A DNA stretch of 64,000 bases from Chlamydiales bacterium (GTDB lineage Bacteria > Chlamydiota > Chlamydiia > Chlamydiales > JAAKFR01), in contig JAJACP010000006.1 of NCBI GenBank assembly GCA_022601445.1, forward strand, positions 50,069 to 114,068, written 5' to 3'. The translations under genes were made by a program, and so were the position numbers. Shown in pieces: positions 34,504-42,819 of this stretch (positions are counted from its first letter, which is position 1; every line of letters starts with the position of its first letter). The notes beneath the pieces are model-generated. The model saw only the letters and a program-made list of their open reading frames with translations, did not search any database and had not been told where the DNA came from.

Positions 34504-34999
34504 GTTATTCACGTTTCTTTTGCTGGCACCTTTTTCGGTATTTGCCGCTAACTACGTCAAAATGTCGGACAGAATTGTTAAACGTTATAACAAAGAAGTT
34601 GCCAAACCAAAGAGGCTCTGTCTTTCAGGCAGTGGCGGTGCCATGATGGATGACATCAAAAAAGTGATCCTGAATTACCAGTCGTTTGATTCCCTCAACA
34701 TAGATGAAGGCCGTGTTCTGTTTGTAGATATGATGGAAGAGTTTTTAGTTCGAATGAACCAAAACGAGAAAATCCGCCCTTATCTACATAACTATCCTTT
34801 TGGTGTAGAAAATTTTAAGCTAAGAATTGGTTTTGATGATTCAAAAAGAAATATTATCGGAGATGGGCATGTTGCTTTAATGTTTGTGAACAAAAACCAA
34901 GACCTACTGTTTGAGGCGTATGATCAGGAGACAGGAAAATTCTATACCCTACACCGTGAGCCCTACGCAGAATCTCTACGAATCGTCCAGGGAGAGTAG
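34496..34999 (+). CDS. Exported protein overlapping the RHS gene, candidate partner/immunity
   Basis: 167 residues with a signal peptide (NKLFTFLLLAPFSVFAAN). The mature part contains KRLCLSGSGGAMMDDIKKV and DEGRVLFVDMMEEFLVRMN, then a beta-rich end (HVALMFVNKNQDLLFEAYD). The ATG lies inside the last codons of the RHS gene, so both are translated together. Such an overlap, plus shared export, fits an immunity or chaperone protein for the RHS C-terminal domain, but I recognise no immunity family, and it may simply be co-secreted. Confidence 0.75.
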   Translation: MNKLFTFLLLAPFSVFAANYVKMSDRIVKRYNKEVAKPKRLCLSGSGGAMMDDIKKVILNYQSFDSLNIDEGRVLFVDMMEEFLVRMNQNEKIRPYLHNYPFGVENFKLRIGFDDSKRNIIGDGHVALMFVNKNQDLLFEAYDQETGKFYTLHREPYAESLRIVQGE

Positions 35000-36103
35000 A
35001 GGATAGAGCTTCAGCAAAGAAGCTCCTGTTTCCATCGAGACATCTTCCTGCGGATACAAGCAAAATTCCTCGCATTCCAACACACCCAAATAAGACGAAG
35101 AGTTTAATGAACCTGTCACGCGCCACCGCATGTTCACAACCCCCAATTTCTGATCGTCCCTGACAAAGTCGTAAAGCCTGTAGCGCGTCACCGAAAAAGA
35201 GCCATCTTGTCGAGCAAAAATCTCGTAAACAGGACTCCATTCAAGATTTTTTTCCAACCGCGGAATTCCTGGACCTGCACTAAAAAGCTGTGGAAAAAAT
35301 CGCTCTTCTAAAAGAACACGCCCATGATCATTGACCTGTTCTGAAAGAGCTTGCAAGAGAGGCAAGCTGGGAATCTCGGCTGCACTCGCTCCTCCTTCTC
35401 TTAAGAGAAGCTGAGGTTCAATCGACGCAAACGGCGCGCCAACATGCAGCGCCTCATTCAAAACCTGTATCAGTTGAGTGAAAAATCCAATTTGTCGCTG
35501 AGCTCGATCTTTACTTTTTTGAGACACAAAGTGAACTGGCTTCCCGTTCAAAGTAAACGCATAAATCTTTTTTTTCCGTGTATACAAATAGTGGAAAGAA
35601 TCGACAATCTGCTCACAAGTGACAGGCCCTATTGTTCTCTCATTCACTACCTTTTTACCGATTACGGACTCGTTTAGACTCTTTTCTTTTAAAAATCTCT
35701 CAATGTGTGCAACAAGAGTGTTGTTTTCCAATTTGAAAAAGTCCCGCAGAAAGGAAATCACCTCGATTCCACCTATCTTGCCTAATACGTAGTCGTACAC
35801 CTTTTTCTCTAATCTAGAAAGATAAGCGAGTAGCTGACGAGTCGATTTGAAAGCTAACATCTCTCCATTACCTTTCAATAGATCGGGTAAGGGTGTCGAG
35901 GCAAAACTCCGATGAAAGATAAACCTGCTGCACAAGGCTTTAGAATCTGAAGTCTCGCCTACAGAGTGACAAAAAGCGCGCAGTGCATTCAAGATTGTAT
36001 CCATCCACTCAGCTCGATTAAAAACAGTCTGAGCCTGACACAAATCTGGAGACATAGAATCCCAATCGTATGCTTCTGCTTCTGTTAGACCTAAAACACT
36101 CAT
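34976..36103 (-). CDS. Conserved protein of unknown function
   Basis: 375 residues, no signal peptide or membrane segment. Helical first half (residues 60-220) and a C-terminal beta-rich segment with NLEWSPVYEIFARQDGSFSV and YRLYDFVRDDQKLGVVNM. No catalytic motif or known domain recognised. The 3' end overlaps the convergent exported gene by 24 bases. Codon use looks native. Confidence 0.65.
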   Translation of the reverse strand: MSVLGLTEAEAYDWDSMSPDLCQAQTVFNRAEWMDTILNALRAFCHSVGETSDSKALCSRFIFHRSFASTPLPDLLKGNGEMLAFKSTRQLLAYLSRLEKKVYDYVLGKIGGIEVISFLRDFFKLENNTLVAHIERFLKEKSLNESVIGKKVVNERTIGPVTCEQIVDSFHYLYTRKKKIYAFTLNGKPVHFVSQKSKDRAQRQIGFFTQLIQVLNEALHVGAPFASIEPQLLLREGGASAAEIPSLPLLQALSEQVNDHGRVLLEERFFPQLFSAGPGIPRLEKNLEWSPVYEIFARQDGSFSVTRYRLYDFVRDDQKLGVVNMRWRVTGSLNSSSYLGVLECEEFCLYPQEDVSMETGASLLKLYPLLSLDDS

Positions 36104-36157
36104 TCAACAACTTATTTTTATTTAAGTTGTTAATTATAAGTGATTTAAAACAAAAAA

Positions 36158-36781
36158 TCAACCAGTCAAGAGAGCGTCAAAGCGTTCCAACTGCTCCCTT
36201 ACCTGAGAGGGAGGAGTTAAACATTTTTTAAATAGATCAGGTTTTAGAGTGACAGAGCGGTACCCACGTACAACGCACTCCTGCACTTGGTCCGGAGTCT
36301 TCAGCGCAGCCACACAAAGTTTAGCCGGCAACTGATGCAGTTTAAGCAAATCGTGGATCGCTTGGGTCACTTCGAAGGCACTCTCTCCAATATGCGAGAA
36401 ATAAGGGGCGATGTAGCGCGCCCCGGCTTGAGCAGCTAAAAAGGCCTGTAAAGGGGTAAAAACAACTGTGCCCATTGTGGGGATTTCACTATGGGTGAGT
36501 TTCGCAATTGCCTCAATCCCCTCTTCGGTAGCGGGAACCTTGACAATCACTCGAGAGGTGTATTCGGCTAAATCTTTCCCCTCCTCGACCATCTCAGCTG
36601 CCGTTCGGGCTGTCACCTGAATGGCAATAGGACCAGAAAAACGTTTAAGAAGCTCTGTAAGCACTTTTTTGGGGGAACGCTGAGCTAAAATTGAGGGATT
36701 TGTGGTGACTCCATGCAGCAACCCTAGTTCCTTTGCGTGGTCAACTGCTTCTAGGTCCACTCCATCTAGCCAAAGCTCCAT
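36158..36781 (-). CDS. Transaldolase / fructose-6-phosphate aldolase (TalC/FSA type)
   Basis: 207 residues, the size of the compact class I aldolases. WLDGVDLEAVDHAKELG and VTTNPSIL (about 25-32) open the barrel; the Schiff-base lysine is Lys81 in VIVKVPATEEG; AGARYIAPYFSHIGE follows. These proteins act either as transaldolase in the pentose phosphate pathway or as fructose-6-phosphate aldolase; sequence reading cannot separate them, but a transaldolase role is more usual. Confidence 0.88.
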   Translation of the reverse strand: MELWLDGVDLEAVDHAKELGLLHGVTTNPSILAQRSPKKVLTELLKRFSGPIAIQVTARTAAEMVEEGKDLAEYTSRVIVKVPATEEGIEAIAKLTHSEIPTMGTVVFTPLQAFLAAQAGARYIAPYFSHIGESAFEVTQAIHDLLKLHQLPAKLCVAALKTPDQVQECVVRGYRSVTLKPDLFKKCLTPPSQVREQLERFDALLTG

Positions 36782-36790
36782 AAAAACCTC

Positions 36791-37384
36791 TTAATTGAGA
36801 ATGATGTTACCGTCCGTTGTCTCAATTTCAAGAGTTAACACGATGGGAGCGGTCTCGGCAAGCTCATTTTGGTAGGTTTTTTTCAAAATGTGGAACCACC
36901 CCTGCTTTTTCAGCCCCTCTTTGGCAATGACCTTCCCTGTAGCAAAGGTTTTGGTATGAATAATCAACCCAACGTTCTCGGGTAGCTTCAAAGCAATATC
37001 TTCTTTTTCGCCACGAATGTTGAGCTGACAGCTCTTCTGCCAATTACCTGTAAGATCGAGCTGCATGGCGCAACTAGTGCACAAAAGGTTCACCAGAGTG
37101 AGTTCTGGATAATCTCCCGTGAGATCCCCGGTAAGGCTCCCAAAGCGCCCTTCATAATTGATAGATGTAAGGAGTGGATACACGCCGCTTAAATTAAACT
37201 CGACGCATTTTTTGCGACACGCATCAATATCGATATTTTCAAGATGGGGAAACTCCCCTGAAAAATCAAAGGTATCGACGCGACGAGTTTGCTTCCGGTT
37301 CTGGAAGGACTTTGCTGTGCGATCAGCAGAGAGTGCCCATAAAGGAGAGGCAAGTAAAAGAAGTAGGATCCAGACAAGTTTCAT
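36791..37384 (-). CDS. Exported beta-rich protein, start abutting tRNA-Leu
   Basis: 197 residues from the ATG at 37382-37384: signal peptide (KLVWILLLLLASPLWALSA) and a repetitive beta structure with FDFSGEFPHLENIDIDAC, FNLSGVYPLLTSINYEG, LTGDYPELTLVNL and LDLTGNWQ, i.e. about four 'SGxYPxLxxI' turns like a small beta-helix or DUF4097/toastrack domain. The frame extends upstream to 37492 but that stretch is the tRNA. The ATG begins one base after the tRNA discriminator base, leaving no room for a leader of its own. Function unknown. Confidence 0.8.
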   Translation of the reverse strand: MKLVWILLLLLASPLWALSADRTAKSFQNRKQTRRVDTFDFSGEFPHLENIDIDACRKKCVEFNLSGVYPLLTSINYEGRFGSLTGDLTGDYPELTLVNLLCTSCAMQLDLTGNWQKSCQLNIRGEKEDIALKLPENVGLIIHTKTFATGKVIAKEGLKKQGWFHILKKTYQNELAETAPIVLTLEIETTDGNIILN

Positions 37385-37385
37385 A

Positions 37386-37469
37386 TGCGAAAGGGGGGAC
37401 TTGAACCCCCAAGGAGTTTCCTCCACTACCACCTCAAGGTAGCGCGTATACCAATTCCGCCACTTCCGC
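37386..37469 (-). tRNA. tRNA-Leu (anticodon GAG)
   Basis: Acceptor GCGGAAG (from 37469) pairs with CTTTCGC (37387-37393, one G-U), discriminator A at 37386. Anticodon stem CTACC/GGTAG holds TTGAGGT, anticodon GAG. Long variable arm and GGTTCAAGTCC T-arm are present. CCA not encoded: the base after the discriminator is T, then ATG of the next gene. Confidence 0.95.
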
Positions 37470-37607
37470 GAAAAGCAAGAGCATCGTAGCAAGCTTCTCC
37501 CCTTTCCAGCAAGTGTTTTGACCCTGTGCTCTGCTCAACACTAAGTTTGTCGCATTTTTTGCTTTGTGATCACCAACCGTACGGTCGATCGAATATGTGT
37601 AGATAGC

Positions 37608-37630
37608 CCCGGCTGCCTAAAGCAACCGGG
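37608..37630 (-). terminator. Hairpin behind member E
   Basis: Minus strand CCCGGTTGC, TTTAG loop, GCAGCCGGG: 9-bp stem with one U-G pair, no following T-run. Same stem type as behind members C and F. Gap 37493-37607 shows nothing else. Confidence 0.6.
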
Positions 37631-37795
37631 ACTTAAAGAAAACTAACGTCTAAAATTCACACCAAGTATTACCACGTTGCTAACGTTGTTGCTGACGTTG
37701 TTGCTGACGTTGTTGCTGACGTTGTTGACGGATACGATTACGTCTTGCTTCACGCTCTGCACGTTTTTGTTCTTCGTAAGAAGGTTGAGCTTGAG
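37608..37795 (-). repeat. ~188-bp repeat: 3' end of member E plus downstream hairpin (partner 38458-38633)
   Basis: Covers the hairpin, 3' UTR and Arg/Gln tail of member E and is nearly identical to the same part of member F; the main difference is one extra 12-base QQRQ-coding unit here. Confidence 0.88.
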
Positions 37796-38294
37796 ATGGT
37801 TGCCCTCCAGAGTCTGGAAACTCAGTAACCTCAATCCCTAGTTCATTAAGATCTTTTTTGTAAATAGGTCTATTTACCTTATAATCAGTCTGCTGGTAAT
37901 TTGTTATTTTATTCCTAATCAATGTTAAGTCTTTAGGATCTTGATATTGTCCATAAAAATGAACAGGAATACCGTCTTTAGTCGTGTGCCACTCGTTAAT
38001 AATTAAATGATCAATTCTTATGCCGTAGTTTTTCAAGTTTTGTTCGATCTCGGGTCTACGTCCAGCGTTTTGGGATGCCGTATACTGATCTACAAGTGCT
38101 TCGATATGAGATTTATCATTAGGGTCATAATTTCCATAGAAGCGAAGCACGAGGCCATCTTCAGTGACCCCAACACCATCAACAAACTTTTTTTGACTTT
38201 GCCTCGACCTTGGCTCTTCTAGATAAGAGGTGTTGTTTCCATAAACTGGCAAAAATAAGGGAGATAAGATTAGTACTAAAATCAGTTTTTTCAT
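37680..38294 (-). CDS. Exported RFYG-module family protein, two modules plus QQR tail (member E)
   Basis: 204 residues from the ATG at 38294 (GAGAGG upstream). Signal peptide KKLILVLILSPLFLPVYG, module 1 (about 42-103: TEDGLVLRFYGN ... NYGIRIDHL), module 2 (about 104-160: TKDGIPVHFYGQ ... ELGIEVTEF), then SYEEQKRAEREARRNRIRQ and a run of QQRQ units. The tail DNA contains tandem 12-base repeats (37683-37730). Very similar 5' leader and 3' end to member F. Function unknown. Confidence 0.8.
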   Translation of the reverse strand: MKKLILVLILSPLFLPVYGNNTSYLEEPRSRQSQKKFVDGVGVTEDGLVLRFYGNYDPNDKSHIEALVDQYTASQNAGRRPEIEQNLKNYGIRIDHLIINEWHTTKDGIPVHFYGQYQDPKDLTLIRNKITNYQQTDYKVNRPIYKKDLNELGIEVTEFPDSGGQPSQAQPSYEEQKRAEREARRNRIRQQRQQQRQQQRQQQR

Positions 38295-38457
38295 AGATCC
38301 TCTCAAAAATAAAGTTAGAAAGTTTCACTAGAAATAGCGAGCTCTGTTTTAACGTACAAGAATAAAATGGCGTCTTTCCAGAAAACATTAACACACCCAT
38401 CATCAACCACTTACAATCCGGAATCGTTGGAAAGTCGGTCTTTGAATCTCGCTACGG

Positions 38458-38633
38458 CCCGGCTGCCTAAAGCAACCGGGACTTAAAGAAAACTAACCTG
38501 TAACATTCACACCAAGTATTACCATATTGCTAACGTTGTTGCTGACGTTGCTGCTGACGTTGTTGACGGATACGATTACGTCTTGCTTCACGCTCTGCAC
38601 GTTTTTGTTCTTCGTAAGAAGGTTGAGCTTGAG
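38458..38633 (-). repeat. Partner copy of the 188-bp repeat, 3' end of member F
   Basis: See 37608-37795. Contains the hairpin at 38458-38480 (CCCGGTTGC/GCAGCCGGG on the minus strand). Confidence 0.88.
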
Positions 38634-38964
38634 GTTGAGATTGAGGTTGAGGTTGAGACGGTCGACCGTCAAGATATTCAACCTTTATACCATAGCTTTT
38701 CAAGCTTTGTTCGATCTCGGGTCTAAGTTGAATGTTTTTGTGTTCCACATACTGGTTTACAAGTTCGTATATGCGACTCTTATCATGAACGTTTGCATTT
38801 CCATAAAAGCGAACTCTGTGCCCCTCTTCAGTCTCTTCCTGAAAATCATGAGACACCATTTCTTGGCTTGGCCACGACCCCAGATCCACTAGACCAGAAT
38901 CTCCATTTCCATAAACATTTAAACATAAGTGAGATAATACTATCGCTAAAATCAGTTTTTTCAT
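38530..38964 (-). CDS. Exported RFYG-module family protein, one module plus QQR tail (member F)
   Basis: 144 residues from the ATG at 38964, which sits in the same TAGATCCTCT context as member E's start; the frame upstream to 39015 is leader. Signal peptide KKLILAIVLSHLCLNVYG, one module (about 40-98: TEEGHRVRFYGN ... SYGIKVEYL), then a PQPQSQPQAQ linker and the tail EEQKRAEREARRNRIRQQR. It corresponds to member E with the second module removed. Confidence 0.8.
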   Translation of the reverse strand: MKKLILAIVLSHLCLNVYGNGDSGLVDLGSWPSQEMVSHDFQEETEEGHRVRFYGNANVHDKSRIYELVNQYVEHKNIQLRPEIEQSLKSYGIKVEYLDGRPSQPQPQSQPQAQPSYEEQKRAEREARRNRIRQQRQQQRQQQR

Positions 38965-39126
38965 AGATCCTCTAAGAAATAAAGTTAAAAAGTCTTCACC
39001 AGAAATAACAAGCATTGTTTTAACTTACAATAATAAAAACCGTCACACAGCCACAAAAAATATACTTTCTAAAAAGCAGGAAAAACGCATTAAAATTTAA
39101 GCAATAACGCTTCGGAGATATTTCTA

Positions 39127-39300
39127 GGACTATTGAACAACTGTTCTTTGCGTCAGCTTTTGGGGATTTTGCTTTTAGTTTTTCGATCTTGAGCGTGGGC
39201 TTCTGCAAGAGGTACGCCGAGCAAAAGATCGAAAAAATAGAACGAAATCAGCCAAAAGACAGATCAAAGACCGACTTTTTCAATGATCCCATATTTACAA
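39127..39300. repeat. Dispersed IS-like repeat, copy 2, in the gap before yidD
   Basis: GGACTATTGAACAACTGT..CAGCTTTTGG (39127-39166) matches 13776-13818. AAAGACCGACTTTTTCAA at 39265-39282 is an inverted copy of TTGGAAAGTCGGTCTTTGA at 38433-38451, so members F and its leader lie between inverted copies. The 364-base gap 38965-39328 holds no gene that I can support. Confidence 0.5.
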
Positions 39301-39328
39301 AAAGTTTTTACAGAGATATTATAGCCGG

Positions 39329-39577
39329 ATGCTAAAAAAAGGCTCTATTCTACTGATCCGTCTCTATCAGCTATGTCTCAGTCCCTTTTTGGGACCTTGT
39401 TGTCGTTTTGCTCCAAGCTGTTCAGAATACGCGCAAGAAGCAATCGAGAAGCACGGAATCCTAAGAGGCATCTGGTTAACTGCCAAACGGATGATCAAAT
39501 GCGGTCCTTGGTGCCGCGGGGGGCACGACCCTGTCCCTGACTGTAACAAAAAATCAATCAGACAGCGGAATCTGTAG
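39329..39577 (+). CDS. yidD: Membrane protein insertion efficiency factor
   Basis: 82 residues. LIRLYQLCLSPFLGPCCRF, PSCSEYAQEAIEKHG and the RMIKCGPWCRGGHDPVP block are the invariant YidD motifs, including the conserved cysteines. It assists YidC/Sec insertion at the inner membrane. The 3' end overlaps the convergent LysM gene by 24 bases, as in Chlamydia (CT473/CT474). Confidence 0.95.
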   Translation: MLKKGSILLIRLYQLCLSPFLGPCCRFAPSCSEYAQEAIEKHGILRGIWLTAKRMIKCGPWCRGGHDPVPDCNKKSIRQRNL

Positions 39578-40702
39578 ACTCTTTCCTGGCTGGATAACGG
39601 TAGAGTGCAGCCCGTTAACCTCCATGAGAAGCTCCACCGGAACGCGGTATTTCTGCGCAATGAGCCATAAAGACTCTCCTGGCTGGACCAGGTGCATAGA
39701 AGGAGCGGGCGCCGCAGGTGGCGATTCTCGAAAAACAGGCCGCAGCTGGCCTACTGAAGGACGGGGAACATAACGTCCTGCCACTTCTTCTTCCCCAAAT
39801 TCGGCAAGCCTTTGAACTGCCTGCTGACAAACCGCTTCGGACCTTAACGAAGTCGAGAGTGCCTGCATAAAATGCATAGCCTCTTGTGTTTTGACATCAA
39901 GCAGTTGCAAAACAGAGACCATCTGGTGATCGTCTAACTGGTTCAGAGCGAAATCAAAGTCGGTAATCAGGAGTAGATAGGCAGCGGTTTTAGAGGCACC
40001 TGCAACATAATCCAGGAGAAACTCTCTACGGACTAAATCAGAAAAATCGCTCTGCTGCTGCTGCGCCTCCACAAAACGCGCAAGCCGCTCCCATCCTCCC
40101 TCACACACCAGATTCAAAAGAGTCCCTTTGGAAATCGGAAGCTGGGTGCGGACAAACAGGGTCTCCACCAAAATAAATTCTGGTGTGTGACAAAAATAGG
40201 CAAGCAGCTCAGGATCTCTTTGCTCTAAATCAATTTTTTCAAGCAGCTTTTTCACTTTAAAAGGGAAGCGCTCTGTACGCGCAAAAAGAGCCAAATCAGC
40301 ACAATCTTCCTCCGTTAATCCTGGATAGAGAGTCAGCGTTTGATCTCCCAAGTCCCACCTCCGCTCTGATAGGAGGCGGTTGCCTAAAGCGCGTCGCAGA
40401 TCAAAAGCGTGCACTTTAACAAGTGCTGCTGCTGCAAAGTCACGCACACGGTACCCTTGTCCCACCATCTGCTGATCCGAGAGAAGTTCAACCAACTCCT
40501 CGAAAGAGAGGGTTTGCAACCGAGCAACAAAGGTCGAGTTGAGAGAGCGGTTCTCTGCTTTCACCTCTACTTTAGGTTGATAGTGAAAGTGCAGGGGATT
40601 ATCTCGAATGAGAAAATAAAAAAAGACACCAACAAGTGCCACATTCAATAGGGCACTCAAAATCAATGTCTGCACGAGCCAACGATTCTTTTTAGACATC
40701 AC
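39554..40702 (-). CDS. Membrane-anchored LysM protein
   Basis: 382 residues. One transmembrane helix at about 10-32 (LVQTLILSALLNVALVGVFF), then a long helical region (LSFEELVELLSDQQMVG ... repeated helices) and a C-terminal LysM domain (about 332-378: HLVQPGESLWLIAQKYRVP, VNGLHSTVIQPGKSLQIP). The LysM should bind peptidoglycan in the periplasm. Chlamydiae build little peptidoglycan, at division only, so a divisional role is plausible but inferred. Confidence 0.85.
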   Translation of the reverse strand: MMSKKNRWLVQTLILSALLNVALVGVFFYFLIRDNPLHFHYQPKVEVKAENRSLNSTFVARLQTLSFEELVELLSDQQMVGQGYRVRDFAAAALVKVHAFDLRRALGNRLLSERRWDLGDQTLTLYPGLTEEDCADLALFARTERFPFKVKKLLEKIDLEQRDPELLAYFCHTPEFILVETLFVRTQLPISKGTLLNLVCEGGWERLARFVEAQQQQSDFSDLVRREFLLDYVAGASKTAAYLLLITDFDFALNQLDDHQMVSVLQLLDVKTQEAMHFMQALSTSLRSEAVCQQAVQRLAEFGEEEVAGRYVPRPSVGQLRPVFRESPPAAPAPSMHLVQPGESLWLIAQKYRVPVELLMEVNGLHSTVIQPGKSLQIPLSD

Positions 40703-40761
40703 ACTTGTAACTATAGGACTTCTCTCGTAAAATCTCCCACAAAAAAAACGCCTACACAGTT

Positions 40762-42819
40762 ATGAAACTTCCCCTTTCTTGGTTAAAAGAATATCTTTCC
40801 ACTCGCTTAACCCCTGAGCAAATCGCAGAAACCCTCACCGTAATCGGGCTAGAGGTGGAGGGGATCGAAGCACACGGAGACGATTTTGTATTTGAAATTT
40901 CTCTGACTCCTAATTTAGCGCACTGTGCAAGCGTTAGGGGGGTCGCCCGAGAACTGGCTGCCGTCACTCAAGAGTCTCTCTGCTCCCTTTCCAAGTCAGG
41001 TATCGTGGAAAAAAGCGATCGTCCCATCGAAAAACAGGTGACCATCACCGTCGAACACCCCAAAGCGTGTCCGCGCTACGCCTGCCGCCTCATCGAAGGA
41101 GTTCAGGTCACCGCGTCTCCTGACTGGCTCAAAAAGCGCGTTGAGTTATGTGGGATACGGAGCGTGAACAATGTAGTCGATCTTACCAATCTTGTTTTGA
41201 TGGAGTGGGGACATCCTCTACACGCTTTTGACTTCGACACGCTTGCAGATAGCCGCTTAATCATCCGTTCAGCAAAAAAAGGCGAAAAACTCACCACTTT
41301 AGATGGCAAAGAGCACTTCCCCACCGAGGAGATGCTCATGATCTGCGACAGCAAAGGACCTGTGGCTGTGGCGGGAGTAATGGGCACAGCACATACAGAG
41401 GTGAGCGAAAAGACAACCACAATCCTATTAGAATCAGCCTATTTTGAGCCGACACAGGTGCGGCGCACAAGCAAACAGCTTGAGGTCCAGACAGAAGCCT
41501 CCTACCGCTTTGAAAGAGGGACTGATCCCAACGGAGTGATCGAAGCACTTGAACGGGCCACAACTTGGATCTGTGAGGTAGCGGGTGGCACGGCTCTAAA
41601 GGGGTGTATTGACATCCAAAACACTCTCTTTGCTCCCTCCACTGTGAGCTGTCGCCCTAAGCGGGTGAACCAAATTTTGGGCACTCAACTATCTCGTGGT
41701 GAAATGGAAACCATCTTTCAAAGACTGGGACTCAACATGATCTCCACCCACGAAGATAAAATAACAGTGGAAGTGCCTACCTATCGGCACGATCTGCATG
41801 AAGAGATCGATCTAGTTGAAGAGGTCGCGCGCTTGTATGGCTACAAAAACATTCACAAAAGAGCACGCGCTCTATACCGGACGGGGAACCTGACCCACTC
41901 GCCAGCCTACTTGTTAGAGAAAAAAGTGCGCAAAGAACTCATTGGACAAGGGCTTCAAGAGCTACTCACCTGCGATTTAATCAGCCCTGAGCAAGCAGCT
42001 CTTGTAGCTCCCGATTGTATGCCCTCTCGTTCGCTCATCCCCATTCTCAATCCCAGCTCACATGCGCAGTCTGTACTCCGTCCTTCACTTCTTCCAGGCC
42101 TTCTTGCAACGGTTAAAACGAATCTCGACCACTCGATCCATTCTCTTTCAGGCTTCGAGATCGGGCGGCTCCATTTTAAAATGAAAGAGCGTTACTACGA
42201 GCCTGCTGTCGCCTCTATCGTCTTAACTGGAGAGCAAGGTGAACCGCACTGGGAAAATAAGACAAATGGTGTCGATTTCTTTGATCTCAAAGGGATCGTT
42301 GAAAATCTCCTTGCCAGCTTCCACTGCGAGACGGTGACATTCCAGCCCAGCTCTTATGCGAATTTTCATCCAGGTAGACAAGCTTCGATTAGAGCAGGCG
42401 AGATCGAAATTGGCATTATGGGTGAAGTCCATCCAGAAACCCTAAAACGAGCCGATTTGACACAGCCCGTCTACTTTGCCGAGCTCAATCTAGAAGATCT
42501 AAAGCGAGCCGAGCGAAAAAACACCGAAATGATACCCCTACCTCACTACCCAGCCTCCTCGCGTGACTGGACTGTTACACTAGACGAGAGAAGACCAATC
42601 GGACATTTACTCGATCAGATCAAAATAATTCCCTCAAAATTACTCGAATCGGTCTTGTTGCTTGACGTATACCGTGGCGAGGCTTTAGGATCGGACAGAA
42701 AAAATGCGACACTGCGATTCACCTATCGAGATCGAAACAAAACGCTCTCTTTGGACGCGGTGGAAAAAGAGCACAATCGGATTATCCAACAATTGAAGGA
42801 AAGCGAGGATTTATCATGA
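40762..42819 (+). CDS. pheT: Phenylalanyl-tRNA synthetase beta subunit lacking the OB tRNA-binding domain
   Basis: 685 residues against about 790 usual. The N-terminus (PLSWLKEYLSTRLTPEQIAE ... VIGLEVEGIEAHG, to residue 39) joins straight to DDFVFEISLTPNLAHCASVRG (residues 40-60), which normally follows the ~110-residue EMAPII/OB domain. The B3/B4 editing region, B5, catalytic-like core and the C-terminal anticodon-binding FDX-ACB domain (HYPASSRDWTVTLD ... LRFTYRDRNKTLSLD) are all present. No frameshift is visible. The gene overlaps the lipoprotein gene by 4 bases. Confidence 0.93.
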   Translation: MKLPLSWLKEYLSTRLTPEQIAETLTVIGLEVEGIEAHGDDFVFEISLTPNLAHCASVRGVARELAAVTQESLCSLSKSGIVEKSDRPIEKQVTITVEHPKACPRYACRLIEGVQVTASPDWLKKRVELCGIRSVNNVVDLTNLVLMEWGHPLHAFDFDTLADSRLIIRSAKKGEKLTTLDGKEHFPTEEMLMICDSKGPVAVAGVMGTAHTEVSEKTTTILLESAYFEPTQVRRTSKQLEVQTEASYRFERGTDPNGVIEALERATTWICEVAGGTALKGCIDIQNTLFAPSTVSCRPKRVNQILGTQLSRGEMETIFQRLGLNMISTHEDKITVEVPTYRHDLHEEIDLVEEVARLYGYKNIHKRARALYRTGNLTHSPAYLLEKKVRKELIGQGLQELLTCDLISPEQAALVAPDCMPSRSLIPILNPSSHAQSVLRPSLLPGLLATVKTNLDHSIHSLSGFEIGRLHFKMKERYYEPAVASIVLTGEQGEPHWENKTNGVDFFDLKGIVENLLASFHCETVTFQPSSYANFHPGRQASIRAGEIEIGIMGEVHPETLKRADLTQPVYFAELNLEDLKRAERKNTEMIPLPHYPASSRDWTVTLDERRPIGHLLDQIKIIPSKLLESVLLLDVYRGEALGSDRKNATLRFTYRDRNKTLSLDAVEKEHNRIIQQLKESEDLS

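Noticed and set aside
37385..37492. 36-residue N-terminal extension of the 36791 gene
   Set aside because: The extension is a translation of tRNA-Leu; a proper signal peptide starts at 37384.
37683..37730. Regular 12-base repeats, considered as a CRISPR-like or minisatellite array
   Set aside because: No unique spacers; the units code for QQRQ in the tail of member E.
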